Source of the DNA: Aliterella sp. RAGGC_92
GTDB lineage: Bacteria > Cyanobacteriota > Cyanobacteriia > Cyanobacteriales > Chroococcidiopsidaceae
Length of the DNA: 9,946 bases
Direction: 5' to 3'
Assembly: GCA_030826005.1 (NCBI GenBank)
Contig: JAPJOW010000087.1
Span: 1-9,946 of the forward strand
The translations under genes were made by a program, and so were the position numbers. Under the pieces are notes generated by a model, which was not told the DNA's origin, did not search any database, and saw nothing but the letters and a program-made list of their open reading frames with translations. Every line of letters begins with the position of its first letter. The stretch's first letter is position 1. This document shows, in pieces, positions 1 to 5,306 of the stretch.

Positions 1-89
1 CATAAAGATGTGATACTAGGATAGGTTTATTTTAATATAAAGCAGAAAAAATTGTTTTGAAGGTAAGCAAAACTCATAATCGTTGAAAT

Positions 90-941
90 TTAAAACAATC
101 TTAACTGTTTAGGATCTTTAATATTGTCCCAGGTTAAAGGCGGTACAGGCACGTTATGCTGTTGCAATAGTTGGTGGAAATAACGAGCATTACTAGGCGA
201 CTTCTCTTCAACGGGACAATGAACGAAAAAGTAAATTTGCGTACCTTGTCGTAAAGTGCGATCGCAAAAACTAACCCATTCTTCTAAATAACTTTGATTC
301 AATTGTTGCTCAGGATGACTAATAAAGCGAATTAAGCTAAATGGTGCAGTTACGCTAAAGTTTACAGGTAAATTTGGTTTACGTCTTTCGCTAGTTAATT
401 GTGGGTCTTCTGGGGAGTTATAAATAGGACGAGAATCGAGCAAAACTCTACCAATTTGTAGCTTTTCTAAAATAGCTGTTAGTTTATTATTGTGAGGCTC
501 TTTAAACCAATCGGGATGACGCACTTCTAAAGCAAGAGGTGCTTTAGTATCCGCCCAAGCCTCAAGAAAAGTTGTTAAATCTTCTAGTAATTGCGGGCTG
601 TAACTAGGGGGAAGTTGAGCAAAAATTACCCCCAATCTTTCGCCTAATGTCTGCATTTGCTCTAAAAAGCTTAACGCACCAGCAATTGAAGGCTGTAATA
701 AACCTTGATGAGTCAATGATTTTGGTAACTTCAAGCAAAACTTAAAACTTGGTGGAGTTTCTGCTATCCAGCGTTTTAAAGTTTCTTGGTTGGGGATAGC
801 ATAGAAAGTAGTATTACCTTCGACGGTGGGAAAGACTTCGCTATAAAGCCTCAAAAACTTACTGCTAGGACTTTTGGGCGGATAAAAATCTCCTACCCAA
901 CCTTTGTAAGACCAAACAGCGCAACCAATGCGAAAATTCAT
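90..941 (-). CDS. DUF72 family (YecE-like) protein
   Basis: A 283-aa protein of the DUF72/YecE family, which forms a TIM-barrel-like fold and has no established biochemical role. Family hallmarks are visible in order: the N-terminal GCAVWSYKGWVGDFYPP (residues 6-22), EGNTTFYAIP (41-50), KFCLKLPKSLTH (67-78), AQLPPSY (108-114) and LALEVRHPDWF (136-146). The length is slightly above the common 240-280 aa and the protein appears complete. The start is an ATG at the 941 end; no good Shine-Dalgarno sequence is visible upstream, which is common in cyanobacteria. It is divergent from the thioesterase gene with only 52 bp between the start codons, so the two promoters must be packed together or overlap. 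No partner gene in the window suggests a function. Family assignment is firm; function is unknown. Confidence 0.93.
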   Translation of the reverse strand: MNFRIGCAVWSYKGWVGDFYPPKSPSSKFLRLYSEVFPTVEGNTTFYAIPNQETLKRWIAETPPSFKFCLKLPKSLTHQGLLQPSIAGALSFLEQMQTLGERLGVIFAQLPPSYSPQLLEDLTTFLEAWADTKAPLALEVRHPDWFKEPHNNKLTAILEKLQIGRVLLDSRPIYNSPEDPQLTSERRKPNLPVNFSVTAPFSLIRFISHPEQQLNQSYLEEWVSFCDRTLRQGTQIYFFVHCPVEEKSPSNARYFHQLLQQHNVPVPPLTWDNIKDPKQLRLF

Positions 942-993
942 GATAAATAATCTCGTAATATAAAAAGGGACAAATTAGGAGTTTTCTTCGACA
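942..993. promoter_or_regulatory. Short divergent intergenic region
   Basis: These 52 bp separate the divergent DUF72 and thioesterase start codons and must hold at least part of both control regions. The stretch is AT-rich, with a -10-like TAATAT around 952-957 on the plus strand, but no convincing -35 element. The assignment rests on gene arrangement rather than a clear motif. Confidence 0.35.
977..981 (+). promoter_or_regulatory. Ribosome binding site supporting the GTG start at 994
   Basis: AGGAG lies 12 nt upstream of the GTG at 994. The spacing is somewhat long, but this is the only purine-rich site here. The next in-frame Met is residue 52, inside the conserved thioesterase core, so the GTG is the sensible start. 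Confidence 0.5.
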
Positions 994-1488
994 GTGTCAC
1001 AACATCCGTCTCCCCAACTACCACCTACCGGGGAAATTCAAAAACTACCCCTCATAGCATTTGAAAACTGGTTTGAGTATGCAATTCGGGCGCAACCCCA
1101 TCATACAGACTATTCTGGAAGTGTTTGGCATGGCTCTTACTTGATTTGGATGGAAGAAGCGCGGGTAGAATGCTTGCGATCTATTGGGATAGAATTTGCC
1201 GATTTAGTTGCTTTGGGGTGCGATTTGCCCGTTGTAAAGCTTTCTATTCGCTATCATCGCCCAATTCAATTAGGAATGGCAGCGATTGTCAAAACTCGCA
1301 TGATGGATGTTAGCGGTGTCAGGATTAATTGGGATTATCAAATTCAATCCCCCGATTTTAAAGACTTGTATGTGTCAGCACAAGTAACGTTAGTCGCTAT
1401 AGATCGAGAAAAAGGTAAAATTATGCGCCAATTACCAGAAGCAATGGAAGAAGCTTTAGCACGACTAGCAGCAATGGGCGAAAAATAA
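994..1488 (+). CDS. Acyl-CoA thioesterase, 4HBT/YbgC-like hotdog fold
   Basis: A 164-aa protein with the hotdog thioesterase signature QPHHTDYSGSVWHGSYLIWM at residues 34-53, followed by EEARVECLRSIG. This matches the 4HBT/YbgC pattern (DTD..G.VYH..Y....E..R), in which the Asp (here D39) acts in hydrolysis of the acyl-CoA thioester. The second strand block, DLPVVKLSIRYHRPIQLG (77-94), is also typical. The protein should be cytoplasmic and oligomeric. The natural substrate cannot be read from sequence. A 1,4-dihydroxy-2-naphthoyl-CoA thioesterase role (phylloquinone pathway) is possible, but the motif differs from my memory of the Synechocystis enzyme Slr0204 (ADTDGAGVVYF-like), so I do not assign it. 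The start is GTG, and about 25 non-conserved N-terminal residues precede the fold. A 70-aa ORF follows after three bases, suggesting co-transcription. Confidence 0.88.
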   Translation: MSQHPSPQLPPTGEIQKLPLIAFENWFEYAIRAQPHHTDYSGSVWHGSYLIWMEEARVECLRSIGIEFADLVALGCDLPVVKLSIRYHRPIQLGMAAIVKTRMMDVSGVRINWDYQIQSPDFKDLYVSAQVTLVAIDREKGKIMRQLPEAMEEALARLAAMGEK

Positions 1489-1491
1489 TTT

Positions 1492-1704
1492 ATGTCATCT
1501 TTAGAAAAACGCCTAGAAGCATTCCGCCAACTACCTCTACGCGCTCAGTTATCTTTGATTAATTCTACTGCCAGCAACGAAATTTTAAGCCAAAATCAGG
1601 AGTACTTGCAGAGTTTAAACCGCATTCACAATGAATGTCTAAACTCTGCAACTCCCGAACAAAAAGCAGCCTACGCAAGCTTTATCAAAAACGCGCCTAA
1701 CTAA
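1492..1704 (+). CDS. Small helical hypothetical protein (70 aa)
   Basis: A 70-aa polar protein that I do not recognise. It has no membrane segment, signal peptide or cysteine-rich motif apart from a single Cys. Its composition (SSLEKRLEAFRQLPLRAQLS, then NEILSQNQEYLQSLNRIHNE) predicts mostly amphipathic alpha helix, so a small helical-bundle or partner-binding protein is plausible. The ATG at 1492 begins three bases after the thioesterase stop codon, on the same strand, so translation may be coupled. Its stop codon overlaps that of the convergent SPL-like gene (TAA at 1702-1704 against TAG read from 1701-1703), leaving no intergenic space. The close spacing, good codon structure and lack of an alternative gene here support it as real. 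Function is unknown. Confidence 0.7.
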   Translation: MSSLEKRLEAFRQLPLRAQLSLINSTASNEILSQNQEYLQSLNRIHNECLNSATPEQKAAYASFIKNAPN

Positions 1705-2786
1705 GTCCAGTACAGGGTACGGGCTTGAGGAAATCTTTTTTGAATCTCGCCTTCAAAAAAGCGGCGCATTACCTTCATAATATCGGCATTGTAAACGTAC
1801 TTCGTCCCGCCAAACTTGTTACGCTTGACGCTGCGCTTTTCTTCATCCAAGTCTAGCTTGGTGTTGGGATACCAACTCAGCAATACTTCTTTAGATCCAG
1901 GAGTAAAGCGGTGAGAAATCAATTCAAAAGTTAAATCGCAATCAAAATCAAGCGCTACTGAAATCTCATCAAATAGCTGAGTGTAATGTAACTCCCAATC
2001 TTCTCCTGGCATAATTGGGGCGATAACAATTCCCACCGGATAACCGCCGCCGCCCATACTGCGCGGTAAAGCCAATTTTCGCAGTGCCGCAAGTCGTGCC
2101 GTTACTTTCGCTGTACCGCCCTCAAATCGCCCAGAAACAGGCGCAGCATTGACACTTACTCGGCAGCGCGTATGACCGTTGTGAGGCAAATCGAGTAAAT
2201 TATCTACCGCGTCAAACTTGGAAACCCAACGCAAATAACCATCTTCCCGCGTCCCAAAATAACGGATAGCTTCCGCCAAACTTCCAGTTAAATGCTCGAT
2301 TCCCAAAGGGTCAGTATAGCAACTAACTTCAAAGCTCTTGGCTTCTCCCGGCTTCTCGTAATTAGCCAAGTTTGCTAATATCTGCGGCAAGTTAGCAAAA
2401 ACGCGAATTACTGGCGGCCCCTGCAAACTCCCGGCTAAATAGCAATATTGACAGTGGGCTGGGCAGCCTTCAGCAATGTGAAACTGCCAATCGGCCGAGG
2501 GGGGAATAGGACTGAGTTTAAAGGCGCTAGGGGGTGCGGTAACTACCGCTAAAGTCCGTTTAGCAAGATCGTAAGTTTCGCGGGGCGTTTCGCCTCGGAT
2601 GCCCGTCAAACGGTTGCGGGGTAGCTCCTCTACAGGTAAATTAAGACTTTGCACCCGCTTGTAAAGCTGCTGTCCCCAAGGCTCATCTAAGGCGGCGGGA
2701 GTGAAAATTACGCGATCGGGCATCCACAATTTAGGTAGTGGCGTATTAACGGTGGGAGTATTTTGGACTATAGTACCTGAGTTCAT
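1701..2786 (-). CDS. Spore photoproduct lyase-like radical SAM protein
   Basis: A 361-aa radical SAM protein of the SPL (DNA repair photolyase, COG1533) group. The [4Fe-4S]-binding CxxxCxxC is GCPAHCQYCYLAG, with C108, C112 and C115. The flanking tyrosines Y114 and Y116 sit where B. subtilis SPL has the Tyr pair implicated in hydrogen transfer. FEVSCYTDPLGIEHLTGSL (152-170) matches the SPL segment carrying the H-donor cysteine; that residue would be C156. The C-terminal part, ELISHRFTPGSKEV, TKLDLDEEKR and GTKYVYN, also follows SPL. Bona fide SPL uses S-adenosylmethionine to revert the UV lesion 5-thyminyl-5,6-dihydrothymine in spores. Whether this protein repairs DNA in a non-sporulating cyanobacterium is inference. 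The gene is complete, starts with ATG, has no clear Shine-Dalgarno, and lies 83 bp beyond the RemA-like gene with a probable terminator between them. Confidence 0.88.
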   Translation of the reverse strand: MNSGTIVQNTPTVNTPLPKLWMPDRVIFTPAALDEPWGQQLYKRVQSLNLPVEELPRNRLTGIRGETPRETYDLAKRTLAVVTAPPSAFKLSPIPPSADWQFHIAEGCPAHCQYCYLAGSLQGPPVIRVFANLPQILANLANYEKPGEAKSFEVSCYTDPLGIEHLTGSLAEAIRYFGTREDGYLRWVSKFDAVDNLLDLPHNGHTRCRVSVNAAPVSGRFEGGTAKVTARLAALRKLALPRSMGGGGYPVGIVIAPIMPGEDWELHYTQLFDEISVALDFDCDLTFELISHRFTPGSKEVLLSWYPNTKLDLDEEKRSVKRNKFGGTKYVYNADIMKVMRRFFEGEIQKRFPQARTLYWT

Positions 2787-2838
2787 TTAAAAAAATATGT
2801 AGAGTGCAAATAAACTAGGACTGAAAAAGAAACTTGGT

Positions 2839-2862
2839 GGCGCAGAGCGATCGCTCTGCGCC
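2839..2862 (-). terminator. 24-bp perfect palindrome, probable terminator of the RemA-like gene
   Basis: A perfect 24-bp inverted repeat with half-site GGCGCAGAGCGA, centred on a HIP1 octamer (GCGATCGC, 2847-2854). It starts 7 nt after the stop codon of the minus-strand RemA-like gene. On that strand the GC-rich hairpin is followed by ACCAAGTTTCTTTTTC, a loose T-rich tract. That fits an imperfect intrinsic terminator, though the Us do not directly abut the stem, so a repeat-element origin is also possible. Confidence 0.55.
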
Positions 2863-2869
2863 TGATATC

Positions 2870-3226
2870 TTAGTTTTCTAGAACTTCGCGGATGCGTTGC
2901 TCTAATCGTTCTAAATCTAAACCGCCTTCATCGCGCGCAATCCGTCTTACTGTTTTATTGACATTATTCAGGTCTAACAATAAGTCGTGCAGAATTTCTT
3001 GTTGCTGGCGTGACTGGGTAACTTCGCGGGGTTCTTGCACCAAGTCGCGCACGATGGAATCTTCAGCGCGGGATGCTACCACTGGATCTTTTTGACCTTG
3101 TACTTGCACAAACGTCCTTCTACCTGGCCCTCGATCTTCTTCGATAGGAATGACGGCGGTAACTTGGTCGGAACGTACATACTTACCAAATCCTAAATGT
3201 ACCAATACCGATGACTGTATTCTCAT
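2870..3226 (-). CDS. RemA/DUF370-like small protein with helical C-terminal extension
   Basis: A 118-aa protein. Residues 8-65 resemble the RemA/RemB (DUF370) family of matrix-gene regulators. LVHLGFGKYVRSDQVTAVIP aligns with the RemA pattern IGFGN.V...R...I..P. Residues 35-62 (GRRTFVQVQGQKDPVVASRA...) resemble the RemA stretch GRRTRAV......VILSA.QPE. B. subtilis RemA is a ring-forming DNA-binding activator of biofilm genes, and its Arg pair corresponds to R36-R37 here. The region between the two blocks is shorter than in RemA, and the conserved Arg in the first block appears replaced by Q21. Residues about 66-118 are charged and strongly helical (a likely coiled coil), absent from the ~85-aa RemA proteins. 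No membrane segment or signal peptide is visible. The family link is from memory of the motif, not a search. It appears transcribed as a single gene ending at the palindrome at 2839-2862. Confidence 0.72.
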   Translation of the reverse strand: MRIQSSVLVHLGFGKYVRSDQVTAVIPIEEDRGPGRRTFVQVQGQKDPVVASRAEDSIVRDLVQEPREVTQSRQQQEILHDLLLDLNNVNKTVRRIARDEGGLDLERLEQRIREVLEN

Positions 3227-3298
3227 TTAGCTATTGCTTTTATCTTTTACTTATCTCTATTATCGAACATTTAGAGATGAGCCGGGAGCTAGACCCCG

Positions 3299-3334
3299 AA
3301 CGGCTTTTGCTACTTTTTAGTAGGGTTTGCCGTT
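3299..3334. repeat. Nested inverted repeat (hairpin) upstream of the RemA-like gene
   Basis: Outer arms AACGGC (3299-3304) and GCCGTT (3329-3334) enclose inner arms CTACT (3310-3314) and AGTAG (3319-3323) around a TTTT loop, with a symmetric 5x5 internal loop. No T-run follows on either strand, so a standard intrinsic terminator is unlikely. It lies about 73 nt upstream of the RemA-like start and could fold in its leader RNA or act as a protein-binding dyad. Confidence 0.4.
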
Positions 3335-3350
3335 AAGTATTTGTGCTATC

Positions 3351-3431
3351 AAAATGATGAGCCTGGTTGAGTTAAAAATTCGGTTTCGGCGGGTGTATTC
3401 TCTCCCAAGAATTTTGTTGCGATGGGGAAAG
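3351..3431 (-). pseudogene. Duplicated, frameshifted 3' end of the DUF924 gene
   Basis: This segment repeats 3529-3611, the last 27-28 codons plus stop of the DUF924 gene, with two substitutions and a 2-nt deletion (CTCTCCC here against CTCCCTCCC in the gene). Read on the minus strand it starts FPHRNKILG, as in the gene, and then the deletion throws it out of frame. The GGC TCA TCA TTT codons at the end are kept, followed by TGA instead of TAA. It has no start codon or upstream gene body, so it is a remnant of a partial duplication. Identity with the gene copy is roughly 95 percent by eye. Confidence 0.85.
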
Positions 3432-3447
3432 TTTAAAACCCTAACCC

Positions 3448-3469
3448 GCCTAGGGTTTAAACCCTAGGC
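3448..3469. repeat. 22-bp perfect palindrome
   Basis: A perfect inverted repeat with half-site GCCTAGGGTTT followed at once by its reverse complement. A related degenerate arm, GTTTAAAACCCTAA (3431-3444), sits just before it. The palindrome and the following CTAATAGCTAAAGTCGG resemble a class of dispersed intergenic repeats I associate with filamentous and chroococcidiopsis-type cyanobacteria; this is recollection and not verified. It lies between the two copies of the DUF924 3' end. Confidence 0.6.
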
Positions 3470-3479
3470 TAATAGCTAA

Positions 3480-3497
3480 AGTCGGCTGAAACCGACT
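3480..3497. repeat. Small hairpin with AGTCGG/CCGACT arms
   Basis: AGTCGG (3480-3485) and CCGACT (3492-3497) flank a CTGAAA loop. On the minus strand it lies about 30 nt beyond the DUF924 stop and, with the adjacent 22-bp palindrome, probably belongs to the same repeat element. It could also end or stabilise the DUF924 transcript, although no adjoining T-run is present. Confidence 0.5.
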
Positions 3498-3526
3498 AAA
3501 TTAAATCTTTGCAAGAGGGCTGTAAA

Positions 3527-4138
3527 TTAAAATGATGAGCCTGGTTGAGTTAAAAATTCGTCTTCGGCGGGTGTATTCTCCCTCCCAAGAATTTTGTTGC
3601 GATGGGGAAAGCGCCCAAAGCGTTCAATTACTGCTTTATGACGCAACGCATAATCGATGGTACTTGCACTCGCAGGATCGTCAGACAATGTTAAAAATAG
3701 TTCCACGCTGCGCTTTTGATCTGCAAGGTTTTCGCTATGCTCGAAGGGCAAATAAATAAACCAGCGCTGTACGGGTAATAAAACGCGATCGCATCCTCTA
3801 TTCACCGCATTTTTAGCAACAGACAGCGCTTTAGCATCAGTAGCAAAGCTTTTTGGCGTTCCCCGAAACATATTACGTGGAAACTGATCTAATAACAAAA
3901 TCACTGCCAAACAACCAAGGGGTGAAGCTTGGAAGTAATCTAGTTCACCCCTTGCAGCTTGTTCGTAGGCTAATAAGAAGCGATCGCCTAGTTCTTTGTC
4001 AAATTCTGGATTTTTAGTAAACCAAAACGATCGCTCTTTCCCATAATCTACCGACTTAGGACTACCAAACCAGAAGTTCAAAATCTCCTCAGCTAGAGGA
4101 GAAAGAGAATCATTTATTATCTCCTTGTCCCCTTCCAT
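3527..4138 (-). CDS. DUF924 family protein
   Basis: A 203-aa protein of the DUF924 family: all-helical, TPR-like in fold, function unknown. Family motifs appear in order: ILNFWFG (19-25), FWFTKNPEFD (38-47), LLLDQFPRNMFRGTP (81-95), FIYLPFEHSE (127-136) and HKAVIERFGRFPHRN (167-181), ending EFLTQPGSSF, the usual family C-terminus. It appears intact. The ATG at 4138 has an AGGAGG eight bases upstream, one of the clearest ribosome binding sites in the window. It starts 21 nt after the stop of the exported glycine-zipper gene, so the two are probably one transcript. The last ~83 bp of the gene are repeated downstream at 3351-3431 with a palindromic element between the copies. Because the in-gene copy keeps the canonical C-terminus, the duplication did not disrupt the protein. 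Confidence 0.93.
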   Translation of the reverse strand: MEGDKEIINDSLSPLAEEILNFWFGSPKSVDYGKERSFWFTKNPEFDKELGDRFLLAYEQAARGELDYFQASPLGCLAVILLLDQFPRNMFRGTPKSFATDAKALSVAKNAVNRGCDRVLLPVQRWFIYLPFEHSENLADQKRSVELFLTLSDDPASASTIDYALRHKAVIERFGRFPHRNKILGRENTPAEDEFLTQPGSSF

Positions 4139-4146
4139 CCCCCTCT

Positions 4147-4152
4147 CCTCCT
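4147..4152 (-). promoter_or_regulatory. Strong Shine-Dalgarno for the DUF924 gene
   Basis: On the minus strand AGGAGG lies 8 nt before the ATG at 4138, inside the 21-nt gap after the preceding gene's stop. It fixes the DUF924 start and supports independent initiation within a two-gene transcript. Confidence 0.75.
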
Positions 4153-4159
4153 GCCATAC

Positions 4160-4807
4160 TTACAGCAATGCCAGATTAGAGTTTAAAGTTACAGCTAAAT
4201 CTGTATTTGGTTCAATCACTACAACATCAGCTTTTCTATTGCGTAGCAGCGCGCCACCTAATGCACCTGCGCCCGTACCTAAGAGTATTTCCTCTGTCGC
4301 GATCGCGCGATCGCCTGTCAAAGCTCCCAAAGCGGCGGAAGCGGCGGCACCTACAGCAGCACCTTTTAGGATATTGCTGGTTTTAGAACCTTGTCTAACC
4401 GTTGTTTGGCTAATTACTCTAGATGTGGCATTAATTGACTGGCGGCGGTTGTTGGTAACTAAGGTTTTAGCGACAAATTGCGAACCGTTAGTAGCGGGTT
4501 GCAATTCGCCTTCAATCGTGCTTCCGGCGGGAATTAGTATAGTACCGCTTCGATTAATAATATTGCTGGCTACGGTCAAAGTTACGGGCATTGTCTCTTT
4601 CGGACTAACAACAATTTTTTCTGCTTTCTCGTAGCGTACGGGAATTGTTGTCCCCGAAGGAATGGTAACTTGGGTAGGAGTGGTACTTCTTGGCGACGAA
4701 GGGAATAGTTGAGCCGAAGCTGACGCAGTTGTAAATAAAGGTGCGCTTGTACCAGTTGCGATCGCTAGTGCCATAAGTGCGGCTGTTCCAGATTTCCAAT
4801 TAGCCAT
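4160..4807 (-). CDS. Exported conserved hypothetical protein with glycine-zipper segment
   Basis: A 215-aa protein. Residues 1-32 form a likely Sec signal peptide: a short basic start, hydrophobic TAALMALAIATGTSAPLF, and an Ala-rich ASASAQ cleavage region. A Pro/Thr-rich linker follows. Residues 47-119 are beta-rich with repeated IPSGTTIPVR (49-58) and IPAGSTIEGE (92-101) motifs, which resemble the short motifs in TrbI/VirB10-like beta domains; that resemblance is weak and no secretion genes are nearby. Residues 149-188 are Gly/Ala-rich with GxxxG spacing, a glycine zipper likely to enter or span a membrane. The product is probably periplasmic or envelope-associated. The ATG has AAAAAGG six bases upstream. 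It is the first gene of a probable pair with DUF924. Two back-to-back HIP1 octamers lie inside the gene (4299-4314). Function is unknown. Confidence 0.8.
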   Translation of the reverse strand: MANWKSGTAALMALAIATGTSAPLFTTASASAQLFPSSPRSTTPTQVTIPSGTTIPVRYEKAEKIVVSPKETMPVTLTVASNIINRSGTILIPAGSTIEGELQPATNGSQFVAKTLVTNNRRQSINATSRVISQTTVRQGSKTSNILKGAAVGAAASAALGALTGDRAIATEEILLGTGAGALGGALLRNRKADVVVIEPNTDLAVTLNSNLALL

Positions 4808-4922
4808 ATATACCTTTTTTCTTTCGTAAACTGTTTTGTGCCTTGTTAATTACAGAGACATTTCCCGTTAAAAAATGTTCCTATCTATATTACTTACTTG
4901 ACTATTTACATTACTAATGATA

Positions 4923-5306
4923 CTAGGGTTGCTCGAATCCTAACACTTTCGCGCTCAATTCCTCTACAGTACGCGGATCGGTTTGAAAAGTTACCCAGCC
5001 TTCGCGCTGGGAATGGCGGGGAAGAAAACCAATTTCAAACTGGGCGCTTTCTTTCTCTATACCAGCATTTTCGAGCTTTACTTCAATAAGTACAGTTTCG
5101 GCGGTAGTGTCGCCGCTATTTGTGACGGAAACAGGGATTTTAAAAAACTCTGCTTGTGGCTGTGGCTTGCCTAACTCTAAGGAAATATTAGCAGGTGTTT
5201 TGGCAGAGGTAGCCCCGTCATAAACTAAATAACCCAAAGTACAGAGGACAAGGACAAAGCTGATTGCAAAAACCAGCCACTCTAACCAATTTTTTTGTAA
5301 TTTCAT
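4923..5306 (-). CDS. TIGR02588 family membrane-anchored protein
   Basis: A 127-aa protein with one N-terminal membrane span (about residues 9-28, LEWLVFAISFVLVLCTLGYL) and a ~95-residue soluble domain likely on the outer face of the membrane. The domain has alternating hydrophobic strands, including EFFKIPVSVTNSGDTTAETV and LIEVKLENAG, suggesting an immunoglobulin-like beta sandwich, as in CARDB-type domains. I assign it to TIGR02588, a family recalled as always paired with TIGR02587, because the next gene upstream fits TIGR02587. Its ATG overlaps the upstream stop codon in an ATGA arrangement (5303-5306), indicating translational coupling. The length fits the family. Function is unknown; the pair may form a membrane complex with TIGR02588 as an extracytoplasmic accessory subunit, which is inference. 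Confidence 0.82.
   Translation of the reverse strand: MKLQKNWLEWLVFAISFVLVLCTLGYLVYDGATSAKTPANISLELGKPQPQAEFFKIPVSVTNSGDTTAETVLIEVKLENAGIEKESAQFEIGFLPRHSQREGWVTFQTDPRTVEELSAKVLGFEQP

Larger units (their letters stand above)
3227..3526. other. Gene-free, repeat-rich intergenic stretch
   Basis: These 300 bp between the RemA-like and DUF924 genes (both minus strand) hold no credible ORF. From low to high coordinate: an AT-rich leader for the RemA-like gene, a nested hairpin (3299-3334), an ~81-bp copy of the DUF924 gene 3' end (3351-3431), a 22-bp perfect palindrome (3448-3469), a 6-bp-stem hairpin (3480-3497), then the bases abutting the DUF924 stop. The arrangement suggests insertion or duplication rather than ordinary spacer. 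Confidence 0.75.

Noticed and set aside
994..1488. Naming the thioesterase as the phylloquinone DHNA-CoA thioesterase
   Set aside because: The active-site motif differs from what I recall of the characterised Synechocystis enzyme, and no men genes are nearby, so only the fold-level call is supported.
3532..3759. 75-aa plus-strand ORF beginning in the duplicated segment
   Set aside because: It lies fully antisense to the well-supported DUF924 gene and its translation has no family features.
4125..4634. 169-aa plus-strand ORF
   Set aside because: Antisense shadow of the exported glycine-zipper gene. Its Ala/Pro/Ser-rich composition mirrors that gene's codons.
4858..4878. ACATTT/AAATGT inverted repeat upstream of the glycine-zipper gene
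   Set aside because: A 6-bp AT-rich dyad in AT-rich intergenic DNA is expected by chance and has no matching promoter spacing.
4898..5174. Two short plus-strand ORFs opposite TIGR02588
   Set aside because: They are antisense to a coding frame with clear membrane and family features; no ribosome binding site or recognisable motif.
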